DNA from: Macrococcoides animalis
GTDB taxonomy: Bacteria > Bacillota > Bacilli > Staphylococcales > Staphylococcaceae
Reading direction: 5' to 3'
NCBI RefSeq assembly: GCF_047425875.1
Contig: NZ_CP179727.1
Coordinates: forward strand, 1,550,001 to 1,614,000
DNA length: 64,000 nucleotides
The translations under genes were made by a program, and so were the position numbers. The notes below the pieces were generated by a model that saw only the letters and a program-made list of their open reading frames with translations, was not told the origin of the DNA and searched no databases. This document shows, piece by piece, positions 39,111 through 47,829 of this stretch (the stretch's first letter is position 1; the number at the start of each line of letters is the position of its first letter).

Positions 39111-41025
39111 AATTTTCAAGTGCTAATTCTAGTTCAGTCCAATGTTCGACCATTTGTTCTAGTTTATTATTGAGTACGACTAATTCTTGATTTAAGGTGT
39201 ACGACTTTTCATGGTCATTATATACATCGGGTTGTGTCAATTGTTCTTCAAGTTCTGTAATTTTCTTTTCGATCTCTTGAATCTCTTTTTCAGTAGTCTC
39301 TAACTGACGCTCAAGTTTACGTCGTTCCTTTTGATTCGCTTTAAACTCGTTGTTGTTTGCTTCTTTTACTGTTTGGTTTGTATTTTGTTCTATTAAACTT
39401 TCATGCGCTACACGTTCTTCTTCTTTTTCGATAAAGTAAGAGTAGTCACCAAGGAACAGCTTGCCACCATTGTCTGTCATTTGGAATATCTTTGTTGCAA
39501 TTTTATTGATGAAATAACGATCATGACTGACAAACAGTAATGTACCTGGATAATGGATGAGTGCTTCTTCTAACACTTCTTTTGCGTCGATATCTAAGTG
39601 GTTAGTAGGTTCATCAAGAATTAACACATTATTTTCTTCTAGGCTGAGTTTTGCGAGTTGGAGTCGCGCTTTTTCACCACCAGATAAATCATTAATAATT
39701 TTTTTTACATCATCTTGCACGAATAGAAAACGCCCGAGTACAGTACGAATATCTTTTTCTGGCATCGTTGGATAGTATTGCCATAGCTCTTCTAGCACAG
39801 TATTGTTTGATGAGAATTCGGCTTGTTTTTGGTCATAATAACCGATTGAAAGATTTGCGCCATAATGAATTTCACCATGTAATGCTTCTAAATGTTTTGC
39901 AATTGTTTTAATTAAGGTTGTTTTACCGATACCATTTGGACCGATAAATGCAATAGCATCTTGTTTTTTAATATCTAAGTTCAAATGTTCAGCAAGTGGC
40001 GTATCATATCCAATCGCTAAGTTATTAATACGAAGGACGTCATTCCCCGTTTCTTTTTGAATGTTGAAACGTAAGTTCATTGAATGATCGTCTTGTTTTG
40101 GAATATCAATCTTCGTCATTTTTTCTAGCACTTTTCGACGTGATTTTGCCATGCCACTCGTTGATGCACGTGTTATATTTTTTTGGACGAACGTTTCAAG
40201 TCGTTTAATCTCAGTTTGTTGACGTTCATATTGTGCTTGCATCTTTTCATAAAATTGATCACGCTGTTCGATGAATTTTGAATAGTTTCCAACATACTTT
40301 TGAACTTGACCAAGTGCTACATCATAAACTGTGTTGACGACTTTGTCTAAGAAGTATCGGTCATGTGAGATGATAACAATTGCGCCGCTATAGGTCGTTA
40401 AATAGTTTTCAAGCCATGCTGTTGTATCCATGTCTAGATGGTTGGTCGGTTCGTCGAGTAGTAATAAATCTGGATTGTGTAACAACATCTCAGCTAAGGC
40501 AAGACGTGTCTTTTGACCACCTGAGAAAGTATTAATTTTTTGGTCAAAATCTTCAGGTTTGAAGTTTAGGCCGGATAAGACAGTTTTAATTTTTGTTTCA
40601 TAAAGGTAGCCATCTTGTGCTTCAAATTTCTGCTGAAGTTTTTCGTAGCTGGTTAGTTTTTCTTGATATGCCTCAGTGTTTGCATTGTGGCTTTCTTCGC
40701 TTAAATACTGTGCGATTGAGTTTAGCTCTTGTTGCATTTTATCTAAATGAAGAAACGGTTTTTTCATTGCTTCATAAACTGTGCCTTCAGCGTTTAAAGT
40801 CATTTGTTGTGTTAGATAGCCAAGATTGATATTCTTCGTCATCGATAGATTACCTGAGTCGAAATCTTCAGTTCCGGCAAGAATCTTCATTAATGTTGTT
40901 TTGCCTGCGCCGTTTCTACCGACGATAGCAATGCGATCATTTGATTTAACTTCAAATTTTACATTTGAAAATATATTTTCACCTGAGTAGGATTTAGTTA
41001 AATTACTAGCTTGTAATAATATCAA
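39109..41025 (-). CDS. ABC-F family ATPase (YdiF-like)
   Basis: ABC-F proteins act on the ribosome in translation, without membrane domains. The 638 residues hold two ABC cassettes: Walker A GRNGAGKT and FSGGQKTRLALAEM in the first, GPNGIGKT and LSGGEKARLQLAKL in the second, with a charged linker between and a C-terminal coiled coil (about 545-638). It starts at TTG 41025 (MILLQASNLTKSY) after GAGAGGTG. It occupies the tsaD-rex interval as in Bacillus (ydiF). Antibiotic resistance is not implied by sequence. Confidence 0.92.
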   Translation of the reverse strand: MILLQASNLTKSYSGENIFSNVKFEVKSNDRIAIVGRNGAGKTTLMKILAGTEDFDSGNLSMTKNINLGYLTQQMTLNAEGTVYEAMKKPFLHLDKMQQELNSIAQYLSEESHNANTEAYQEKLTSYEKLQQKFEAQDGYLYETKIKTVLSGLNFKPEDFDQKINTFSGGQKTRLALAEMLLHNPDLLLLDEPTNHLDMDTTAWLENYLTTYSGAIVIISHDRYFLDKVVNTVYDVALGQVQKYVGNYSKFIEQRDQFYEKMQAQYERQQTEIKRLETFVQKNITRASTSGMAKSRRKVLEKMTKIDIPKQDDHSMNLRFNIQKETGNDVLRINNLAIGYDTPLAEHLNLDIKKQDAIAFIGPNGIGKTTLIKTIAKHLEALHGEIHYGANLSIGYYDQKQAEFSSNNTVLEELWQYYPTMPEKDIRTVLGRFLFVQDDVKKIINDLSGGEKARLQLAKLSLEENNVLILDEPTNHLDIDAKEVLEEALIHYPGTLLFVSHDRYFINKIATKIFQMTDNGGKLFLGDYSYFIEKEEERVAHESLIEQNTNQTVKEANNNEFKANQKERRKLERQLETTEKEIQEIEKKITELEEQLTQPDVYNDHEKSYTLNQELVVLNNKLEQMVEHWTELELALEN

Positions 41026-41088
41026 GTTGTTTCACCTCTCTTTCATTGTACATGAAGAGTGATAACGTGGGAATATTTTAATCGATTT

Positions 41089-41157
41089 TGTGAAATTTCA
41101 CATAGTCATTTTAGATGTTAAATGATATAATCATTAGTGATGTGAAATGTATCACAA
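41089..41157 (+). promoter_or_regulatory. Rex operators and rex promoter
   Basis: TGTGAAATTTCACA (41089-41102) is a perfect palindrome, and ATGTGAAATGTATCACAA (41140-41157) fits the Rex site TTGTGAAWWWWTTCACAA with three mismatches. The -10 TATAAT lies at 41126-41131, so the second site is just downstream. Rex likely represses its own gene when NADH is low. Confidence 0.7.
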
Positions 41158-41182
41158 ATAATTTAGTAAACGGGTGAATAGG

Positions 41183-41815
41183 ATGTCAAAGGACGAAATA
41201 AAAATTCCTAAAGCCACATTAAAGAGACTTCCTTTATATTATCGTTTTGTTAATACATTATATAATTCGAATGTGGAAAGAGTCAGTAGTAAAGAGTTAA
41301 GCGAAGGCTTACAAATCGACTCAGCCACAATACGTAGAGATTTTTCTTATTTTGGTGAACTAGGGAAAAAGGGTTATGGTTACAACGTTAACTTTTTATT
41401 AAACTTTTTTAAGACAACTTTACAACAAGATATGATAACGAAAGTTGCGATCATCGGTGTCGGGAATTTAGGTACGGCTCTTGTGAATTATAATTTCTCA
41501 ATTAATGATCGCATGAAGATTACAGCAGCTTTTGATACAAGTTCAAATTCTATTGGTAAGACGATTGGTAAGATTAAAGTTGAAGATATGAAAGATTTCG
41601 AAAAAATTGTTGATGAGACAGGAATCCAAGTTGTAATATTAACAGTACCAGGTGCAGTCGCTCAGGATGTGGCAAATAGAGTGACAAAAGCCCAAATAAA
41701 AGGTATATTAAACTTTACACCAGAACGTTTAACAGTGCCAAGTGGCTTTCACGTTCATCACATCGATTTAGGTGTCGAATTACAGTCACTTATATTCTTT
41801 ATGAAAAATCATTAG
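41183..41815 (+). CDS. rex: Redox-sensing repressor Rex
   Basis: Rex senses the NADH/NAD ratio and represses fermentation genes. From ATG 41183 (MSKDEIKIPKATLKRL) it has 210 residues; a GTG 9 bases upstream is also in frame. The N-terminal winged helix holds QIDSATIRRDFSYFGELGKKG, and the Rossmann segment GVGNLGTALVNYNF is near 88. TatA follows after 12 bases. S. aureus Rex looks very similar. Confidence 0.97.
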   Translation: MSKDEIKIPKATLKRLPLYYRFVNTLYNSNVERVSSKELSEGLQIDSATIRRDFSYFGELGKKGYGYNVNFLLNFFKTTLQQDMITKVAIIGVGNLGTALVNYNFSINDRMKITAAFDTSSNSIGKTIGKIKVEDMKDFEKIVDETGIQVVILTVPGAVAQDVANRVTKAQIKGILNFTPERLTVPSGFHVHHIDLGVELQSLIFFMKNH

Positions 41816-41827
41816 GGGGTTAAATAG

Positions 41828-42028
41828 ATGTTATTTATTAATACAGTTGGTTTAGCTTTATCTGGACCAGTAATCATTTTCTTAGGTATTATCGCATTAA
41901 TTATTTTTGGACCTAAGAAGTTACCAGAATTTGGACGCGCAATGGGGACATCTTTAAAAGAATTCAAAGATGCAACGGATGGTATTATGAAAGACCATGA
42001 CGATAAAGAGAATAAAGACGTAAAATAA
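41828..42028 (+). CDS. tatA: Sec-independent protein translocase TatA
   Basis: TatA forms the pore of the Tat export pathway for folded proteins. The 66 residues have one N-terminal membrane helix, the hinge FGPKKLPEFGRAMG and an acidic amphipathic tail. AGGGGG lies before the ATG. Rex lies upstream and tatC downstream after a terminator. Confidence 0.95.
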   Translation: MLFINTVGLALSGPVIIFLGIIALIIFGPKKLPEFGRAMGTSLKEFKDATDGIMKDHDDKENKDVK

Positions 42029-42039
42029 TTTAGAAATTC

Positions 42040-42067
42040 AAACGGCGACAATGTTTGCCGTTTTTTT
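42040..42067 (+). terminator. Terminator between tatA and tatC
   Basis: AAACGGC (42040-42046) pairs with GCCGTTT (42057-42063) and is followed by TTTT. It would lower tatC expression relative to tatA, matching the need for more TatA than TatC. Confidence 0.8.
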
Positions 42068-42088
42068 ATGAGGAGGTTCTTTCCTTAA

Positions 42089-42844
42089 ATGAATAAAGAT
42101 GATTTAACAGTAGTAGAGCATTTAGACGAACTGCGTAAGCGAATAATGGTGGTACTATATTGTTTAGTTGCAGGGACTGCAGTTGGTTTTTATTTTGGGA
42201 AACCCGTGACGAAGTTCTTGACGAAAGACGATGTACCAAAGGAAATTGAATTACATTACTTTAAAGTTAGTGATCCGTTAACGATTTATATTACTGTGAT
42301 TATGATTATGGCGTTAATTATTATTTCGCCAGTGATTTTATATCAAGTTTGGGCGTTTATTTCTCCAGGATTGCATCCGAAAGAAAGACGTGCAACACTT
42401 TCGTATATTCCTATCAGCTTACTATTATTTTTAGCAGGACTTGCGTTTAGTTATTTGTATGTATTTCCTTATTTAATTTATTTTACGCTGGGACTTGCGA
42501 GCGAAATGGGCGTTAACCAGATGATTGGCGTACGGGAGTATTTCAATGAAATGCTAAGATTCACGATTCCATTCGGTTTCTTATTTCAATTGCCAATATT
42601 ATTATTGTTCTTAACACGTCTTGGGATTGTTACTCCCATGTTTTTGAAGAAAAATCGTAAATATGCATATTTTGGCTTGTTTGTTGTGGCCGCATTAATC
42701 GCGCCACCAGATTTAATCACTTATTTCATGTTTGCTATGCCGATGATCTTGCTTTATGAGGTGAGTATTCAAATTAGTAAAATTGGTTATCGTCAATACT
42801 TAAAAGGCGAGCAACGCTTAATCGAACAAGAACTAGAGAACTAA
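42089..42844 (+). CDS. tatC: Sec-independent protein translocase TatC
   Basis: TatC recognises twin-arginine signal peptides. The 251 residues show the start VVEHLDELRKRI, six membrane helices and FISPGLHPKERR after the second helix. GGAGG lies 11 bases before the ATG, and it ends at a strong terminator. Together with TatA it makes a minimal two-part Tat system. Confidence 0.95.
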   Translation: MNKDDLTVVEHLDELRKRIMVVLYCLVAGTAVGFYFGKPVTKFLTKDDVPKEIELHYFKVSDPLTIYITVIMIMALIIISPVILYQVWAFISPGLHPKERRATLSYIPISLLLFLAGLAFSYLYVFPYLIYFTLGLASEMGVNQMIGVREYFNEMLRFTIPFGFLFQLPILLLFLTRLGIVTPMFLKKNRKYAYFGLFVVAALIAPPDLITYFMFAMPMILLYEVSIQISKIGYRQYLKGEQRLIEQELEN

Positions 42845-42873
42845 CCACTTTGGGATGAGTGGTTAGTTTTTTT
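42839..42873 (+). terminator. Terminator after tatC
   Basis: CTAACCACT (42841-42849) pairs with AGTGGTTAG (42858-42866) and is followed by seven T residues. Confidence 0.88.
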
Positions 42874-42900
42874 GTTTGGTGCTGAGATTCTTTTTTTGGT

Positions 42901-43239
42901 AGGGCAAGAACTGGAACAAACTTTAACGATGTGCCCGAAGAGCTTCGAGTTAGGGCAATAATTAGGGTAATAACTGGAACAAATTGTCACGAAGTGCCCG
43001 AAGCCCTTCGAGTTAGGTCAAGAACTGGAACAAATTGTAATGAAGTGCCCGAAGTGTTTCGAGTTAGGGCAAGAACTGTAACAAATTGTAACGAAGTGCC
43101 CGAAGCCCTTCGAGGTGAGTCAAGAACTGTAATAAATTGTAACGAAGTGCCCGAAGCGCTTTGAGTTAGGGCAAGAACTGGAACAAACTGTAACGGTATG
43201 CCCGGAGCGCTTCGAGGTGAGGCAAGAAATGTAATAATT
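42901..43239. repeat. 51-bp tandem repeat array
   Basis: Six full units and one partial unit lie head to tail. Units start at 42901, 42952, 43015, 43066, 43117 and 43168, and the partial one at 43219. The period is 51 bases, except unit 2 which has an extra 12 bases from a local duplication. Each contains AACGAAGTGCCCGAAGCNCT-like core with CGAAG/CTTCG self-complementarity and a GGGCA/TGCCC pair. The period is divisible by three and a GTG ORF crosses it, but the translation looks like a repeat artefact. This accounts for the 394-base gap between tatC and the NERD gene. Confidence 0.9.
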
Positions 43240-44132
43240 TATATCTTATATTCGCCCCGTTTTCCTGTACTTTTAAGATTATTTCTTAAAAATCTTGCTA
43301 TCCTATAATTCCTCCCACTGCCTCCTGTCAGAAACTTTGTAAATTCACCAACTTTCACACGGTTCTCCATATGAATCGAACAAAATTCTATGAGTGCAAC
43401 ATACATTAAATCTTCGAACTTATAAATTTGACAACAGCATGGCATGCGGACTAATGTTCCGTATTCAACGTCATGTACTGTCCCGCACTTCGGACATTTC
43501 AAGCCGCTCTTAAAAGTGACATTACTCAAGTCAATATCTTGATCATAAATAGATTTATCTCGATGCGCTTTCGCCAATCCTTTCGCGACGTCATAATCGA
43601 CTTCCATCACAGGATATATCTTTAGCTCATGAAAAAATCCTTCAAGATCCCCAATCTTCAACAATCTTTTATGTCTTCCGATATTTCTAAACGTCACATC
43701 TTTATTGACGAATACAAAATGACCCACGACTGAAAAATTCACACCAAAATGTTTCCATACGTATTGCTGTAGAAAATTTTCGGAGCGACCGATTTGCAAA
43801 TCGGGGTGCTCAATCTCTTGATATCCATGATAGAACTTTCCCTCTTCATATCGTGTATCTTTCAAATAATACTTTGCATCCAAAATATAGATGCACTGAT
43901 TGATAATCAACAGTGTATCAAATTGACGTTCGACTTTACCCTCTAATATACGAATATCTCGTAGTATTAGCGTATCACCAAAGTCTAACTTGTCCAACGA
44001 TTGATCCATTAACTGCTCTCCATAAAAACCTAACAAAACTGAATCATAATCGGATAAATCTAAATTGCTGCGTGCTTTGAGGTGTTGTAACTGTAGTATT
44101 TTAACCGAGGTTTGTCGTTGCTTGATGTTCAT
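43239..44132 (-). CDS. NERD-domain protein with zinc-finger-like C-terminal part
   Basis: The 297-residue protein (MNIKQRQTSV) carries a NERD domain, a nuclease-related fold: GFYGEQLMDQSLDKL near 50, FDTLLIINQCIYILDAKYY near 85 with the Asp and Lys expected for a PD-(D/E)XK-type core. CPKCGTVHD and CCCQIYKF suggest bound zinc. I start at 44132, with TAGGAG 5 bases upstream; the ORF is open further upstream. Substrate and role are unknown. The gene is divergent from scrR and abuts the repeat array. Confidence 0.75.
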   Translation of the reverse strand: MNIKQRQTSVKILQLQHLKARSNLDLSDYDSVLLGFYGEQLMDQSLDKLDFGDTLILRDIRILEGKVERQFDTLLIINQCIYILDAKYYLKDTRYEEGKFYHGYQEIEHPDLQIGRSENFLQQYVWKHFGVNFSVVGHFVFVNKDVTFRNIGRHKRLLKIGDLEGFFHELKIYPVMEVDYDVAKGLAKAHRDKSIYDQDIDLSNVTFKSGLKCPKCGTVHDVEYGTLVRMPCCCQIYKFEDLMYVALIEFCSIHMENRVKVGEFTKFLTGGSGRNYRIARFLRNNLKSTGKRGEYKI

Positions 44133-44230
44133 CATTTCTCCTATAAATATATTCAAAATCATTACACTATCTTTATATCACGAATTTCTAAAACATGCTA
44201 AAATAAAGGCAATATGAAAGGGATGGCGTT

Positions 44231-45205
44231 ATGAATAATATCTTAGACATTGCAAACCTTGCTGGTGTATCCAAAAGTACTGTATCACGGTATTTAAATG
44301 GTGGTTCTGTCAGCGATAAAACAAGACAAAAAATTGATAAAATCGTGCAAGAAACTGGTTATGCACCAAACCAGTTTGCACAAAGTTTAAAAGCGAAACG
44401 CACTAATATGATTGGTGTCATTGTGCCGCGATTAAATTCATTTGCTTCAAACGAGACATTGCTCGGGATTGAAACATATTTGCGCAAACAAAATTATCAA
44501 ACATTAATCGCGAATACTGATTTATCAAATGAGTTAGAACTAAGCGCGATAAAAACATTCCATAAGAGTAAGGTTGACGGAATTATTTTGCTTGCAACAG
44601 AAGTGACAACAGCGCATATTGAACTTATTAAATCGATTAAAAAACCATTTCTATTAGTAGGACAGCAGCATGATCAAATTCATTCGATTATACAAAATGA
44701 TTTTGAAGCGGGCATTGCAATGGGTCAATATTTTAGAAATCTAGAATTCAACAATATTGCATATCTCGGTGTGCCTGAAATAGATATTGCAGTCGGGAAA
44801 AAGAGAAAGCAAGGTGTGATGCAAGGTTATGCAAAGCCGATAGATATGTTCGAAACGACATTCAAATTACAAGATGCAACAGACGCTGCTTATAATTTAG
44901 TGAAACAATATAAAGCTATTATTTGCGCTACTGATAATATCGCACTCGGCGTACTAAAAGCTGCACAACAACAAGGTATTAATGTCCCTCAAGCATTATC
45001 TATCACGGGATTTGGTGGGTATGAAACGACATCGATTGTGACGCCAATGATTACAACGATTAGGTTTCCATATTTTCAAACGGGGGAACTTGCAGCATTA
45101 TCAATGATTGAATTAATTGACGAAAAAGAAGTACCTCGCCTACAAGAAATGACATTTATATTAGACGAAAAAGAAAGCGTTGACAAAAATCAGATACAAG
45201 CATAA
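44231..45205 (+). CDS. scrR: LacI-family repressor, sucrose operon (ScrR)
   Basis: The 324-residue repressor has the LacI helix-turn-helix ILDIANLAGVSKSTVSRYLN at residues 4-23 and a periplasmic-binding-type sugar domain. It is followed by scrB and scrK, so it most likely represses sucrose or fructoside use. A LacI-type palindrome lies between its stop and scrB. In S. aureus scrR, scrB and scrK also sit together beside agr. Confidence 0.85.
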   Translation: MNNILDIANLAGVSKSTVSRYLNGGSVSDKTRQKIDKIVQETGYAPNQFAQSLKAKRTNMIGVIVPRLNSFASNETLLGIETYLRKQNYQTLIANTDLSNELELSAIKTFHKSKVDGIILLATEVTTAHIELIKSIKKPFLLVGQQHDQIHSIIQNDFEAGIAMGQYFRNLEFNNIAYLGVPEIDIAVGKKRKQGVMQGYAKPIDMFETTFKLQDATDAAYNLVKQYKAIICATDNIALGVLKAAQQQGINVPQALSITGFGGYETTSIVTPMITTIRFPYFQTGELAALSMIELIDEKEVPRLQEMTFILDEKESVDKNQIQA

Positions 45206-45223
45206 AATGACACTAAGAATAAA

Positions 45224-45237
45224 TGGAACCGGTACCA
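45224..45237 (+). promoter_or_regulatory. LacI-type operator before scrB
   Basis: TGGAACCGGTACCA is nearly a perfect palindrome around central CG (45230-45231), the pattern bound by LacI-family regulators. It lies 17 bases before the scrB ATG and over its likely leader, so ScrR is the natural candidate. Confidence 0.75.
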
Positions 45238-45253
45238 AAAAAGGAGCGTAAAA

Positions 45254-46738
45254 ATGATTGAATGGACTCGTGAAGAACGTTATCAAAGTTTAGAATCATA
45301 CCCAAAAGTAGCATACGATGCATTACTAGAGCAAACAGCGGCATCACCCTACAGACAAAATTTTCATATTCAACCACCAACAGGACTATTAAATGACCCC
45401 AATGGATTTGCATATTTCAATGGACAATATCATTTATTTTATCAATGGTTTCCACTTGGACCAGTCCATGGTTTAAAGTACTGGTATCACACTGTAAGTG
45501 ACGATTTAGCAACATTTAAAAACGCAGGTGTAGCGATTCGTCCAGATACAGAGTACGATAGTCACGGTGCTTATTCAGGTTCAGGTATTGTTGTAGAAGA
45601 TACGTTAAAACTGATTTATACAGGGAATCATCGGACTGAAGATTGGGAACGAATTCCGTACCAAATGGTAGCGACAATGCACAAAGATGGCACGATTACA
45701 AAAGATGAAACACCGATTATCAATGGACCGCATGCAGGATTCACTGATCATTTTCGTGATCCAAAAGTATGGTATGAAAATGATTGTTATTATGCTGTGA
45801 TTGGTGCACAACGATATGATGAAACAGGTACAATAGTCGTGTATCAATCGGAGGATTTAAAATCATGGTCATTTGTTTCAGAACTTAAAACAGAGTATAC
45901 TGATTTCGGTTATATGTGGGAATGTCCAGATTACTTCGAATTAAATGGAAAAGATGTGCTACTTTTCTGTCCTCAAGGCATCGATAAATATGAAGACAAG
46001 TATTGGAATATATATCAATCTGGATATGTACTTGGTAGTTTAAACAAAGCAACATTCGAAATGACGCACGGTGAATTTATTGAGTTAGATCATGGATTTG
46101 ACTTTTATGCACCACAAACGACACTTGACAAAGACGGTAATAGAATACTAGTAGGTTGGATGGGATTACCTGATACAGGGTATCCGACTGACAAGGAAGG
46201 GTGGGCACATTGCTTAACGATTCCACGTGTCCTTACTATTGAAGATGACAAATTACGTCAACGTCCAGTACCTTCTTTACAAAGTTTGCGTGGTGAAGTT
46301 GAAACGGCTGAAGGTTATGCTACAAAGAAGAACATCAAACTTCATCCATACGAAGGAACACAATATGAATTGATTGTAGATGTACTAGATAATGATTCAA
46401 CAGAGTTTTATATTGAACTCCGTGTGTCTAAAAAAGAAAGTACCATGATTACGTATAATAAGGCAGAGCGTCGTGTAACATTAGACCGTTTCGATAGTGC
46501 TTTACTACCGGAAGGTGTGGATGGTTATAGCCGTTCGGTCGTCCTTGATGAGGCATTAACACAAATGCAAATATTCGTAGATACTTCATCAATTGAAATT
46601 TTCTTAAATGACGGAGAGAAAGTTATGACGACACGTATCTTCTCGTCACCAGAAGCAAAAGGGATTAGAACATCGACTGAATCTGGGCAAGTATACTTTA
46701 AATTTACGAAATATGAATTGAGAGGGGCAAATGAATGA
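45254..46738 (+). CDS. scrB: Sucrose-6-phosphate hydrolase (GH32)
   Basis: ScrB cleaves sucrose-6-phosphate to glucose-6-phosphate and fructose. The 494 residues start with the five-bladed propeller; the nucleophile Asp is in LLNDPNGF (near 45), RDPKVW near 169 and the acid-base Glu in WECPDYF near 223, followed by the C-terminal beta sandwich. AAAAGGAGCG precedes the ATG. It overlaps scrK by 4 bases (ATGA). The PTS enzyme that would supply sucrose-6-phosphate is not in this window. Confidence 0.95.
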   Translation: MIEWTREERYQSLESYPKVAYDALLEQTAASPYRQNFHIQPPTGLLNDPNGFAYFNGQYHLFYQWFPLGPVHGLKYWYHTVSDDLATFKNAGVAIRPDTEYDSHGAYSGSGIVVEDTLKLIYTGNHRTEDWERIPYQMVATMHKDGTITKDETPIINGPHAGFTDHFRDPKVWYENDCYYAVIGAQRYDETGTIVVYQSEDLKSWSFVSELKTEYTDFGYMWECPDYFELNGKDVLLFCPQGIDKYEDKYWNIYQSGYVLGSLNKATFEMTHGEFIELDHGFDFYAPQTTLDKDGNRILVGWMGLPDTGYPTDKEGWAHCLTIPRVLTIEDDKLRQRPVPSLQSLRGEVETAEGYATKKNIKLHPYEGTQYELIVDVLDNDSTEFYIELRVSKKESTMITYNKAERRVTLDRFDSALLPEGVDGYSRSVVLDEALTQMQIFVDTSSIEIFLNDGEKVMTTRIFSSPEAKGIRTSTESGQVYFKFTKYELRGANE

Positions 46739-47685
46739 ACGCATTATACGCAATTGGCGAAGCATTGATTGATTTTATCCCACAGACTAAAGGTGTTAAA
46801 TTAAAAGAAGTAAAGTCATTTGAAACGAAAGTAGGCGGTGCACCTGCAAACGTTGCAGCCAGTGTAGCAAAATTAGGTGGTAAATCACATTTGATTTCTC
46901 AACTCGGAATGGATGCATTTGGTGACCTAATTATAGAAACGCTTGAGCAAACAGGAGTAGATACGCAGTATATTTCAAGAACGACTGAGGCGAATACAGC
47001 CCTCGCTTTTGTAAGTTTAACGCTAGAAGGAGAGCGTGATTTTTCATTCTATAGAAATCCTTCTGCTGATATGTTAAGAACAGCTGCAAACTTACCAACG
47101 GATATCAACCCGACCGATATTATGCACTTTTCTTCGGTTGATTTAATTCCGTCAGAGATGAAAGAAACACACAGAGTATTGATAAATCAATTCCATGAAG
47201 CGAAAGGTTTAGTTATTTTTGATCCAAATTTAAGATTCCCATTGTGGCCGGATTTAGTGTTATTAAAGTCTACTGTACATGAATTTATGCCAAAAGCACA
47301 TATATTAAAAATTTCTGATGAAGAATTAGAATTTATTACGGGCATTAATGATGTAGAAACTGCGATACAAAGTTTATTTGAAGGAAATACAGAAGCGATC
47401 ATTTATACAGAAGGATCAAAAGGTGCAACAGTATATTTCAAAGATGGGAAAGTACATGTACCAGGTGAAGTCGTGACTGTGGAAGATACTACTGGAGCAG
47501 GTGATGCGTTTATTGGTGCTGTTATTTATCAACTATTAAACTCCAATCAACAACTTGAATACCTGAAAGAACATGCACATGATATTTTGTCTTTTGCGAA
47601 CAAAGTGGGTGCGTATACAACAACTGGAAAAGGTGCAATTGAAAGTTTGCCGACTCTAAAGGAATTAAAGCTACGATTTTCTTAA
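46735..47685 (+). CDS. scrK: Fructokinase
   Basis: The fructokinase phosphorylates fructose freed by ScrB. The 316-residue PfkB-family protein has GGAPANVAASVAKLGG (near 32) and the catalytic DTTGAGDAFIGA (near 250). It is translationally coupled to scrB and followed by a hairpin overlapping its stop codon. Confidence 0.93.
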   Translation: MNALYAIGEALIDFIPQTKGVKLKEVKSFETKVGGAPANVAASVAKLGGKSHLISQLGMDAFGDLIIETLEQTGVDTQYISRTTEANTALAFVSLTLEGERDFSFYRNPSADMLRTAANLPTDINPTDIMHFSSVDLIPSEMKETHRVLINQFHEAKGLVIFDPNLRFPLWPDLVLLKSTVHEFMPKAHILKISDEELEFITGINDVETAIQSLFEGNTEAIIYTEGSKGATVYFKDGKVHVPGEVVTVEDTTGAGDAFIGAVIYQLLNSNQQLEYLKEHAHDILSFANKVGAYTTTGKGAIESLPTLKELKLRFS

Positions 47686-47704
47686 AAATTGTAGTTTTTT
47701 TTTA
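47671..47704 (+). terminator. Terminator after scrK
   Basis: CTACGATTTT (47671-47680) pairs with AAAAATTGTAG (47684-47694), followed by eight T residues. Confidence 0.8.
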
Positions 47705-47707
47705 TAA

Positions 47708-47731
47708 AAATTTAAATATTTATTTAAATTT
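47708..47731 (+). promoter_or_regulatory. Palindrome before the RpiR gene
   Basis: Perfect 10-base arms AAATTTAAAT and ATTTAAATTT surround 4 bases. It is AT only and lies about 100 bases before the start codon. It may be an operator for this regulator or simply AT-rich DNA. Confidence 0.35.
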
Positions 47732-47829
47732 TACCCAATATATAGTATATAATATATATAAGTATTAATTTCTATTTAATATTATGTGATATTGTTTTAT
47801 TTTTAATGAAAATATGGAGGTTATTAGCG

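Noticed and set aside
38924..39112. 62-aa ORF on the plus strand across the DnaA boxes
   Set aside because: It lacks a ribosome site, runs through the box cluster and into the ABC-F terminator, and is better explained as chance reading of repeat-like DNA.
39109..41025. ABC-F gene as an antibiotic-resistance determinant
   Set aside because: Position and sequence match the YdiF-type housekeeping member, and resistance types cannot be told from sequence here.
43066..43116. WalR box inside the 51-bp repeat (TGTAAC-AAAT-TGTAAC)
   Set aside because: The spacer is 4 bases instead of 5 and no start codon follows in the expected range.
42931..43164. 77-aa ORF made by the 51-bp repeats
   Set aside because: It starts with a GTG inside the first unit without a ribosome site and is a by-product of a repeat length divisible by three.
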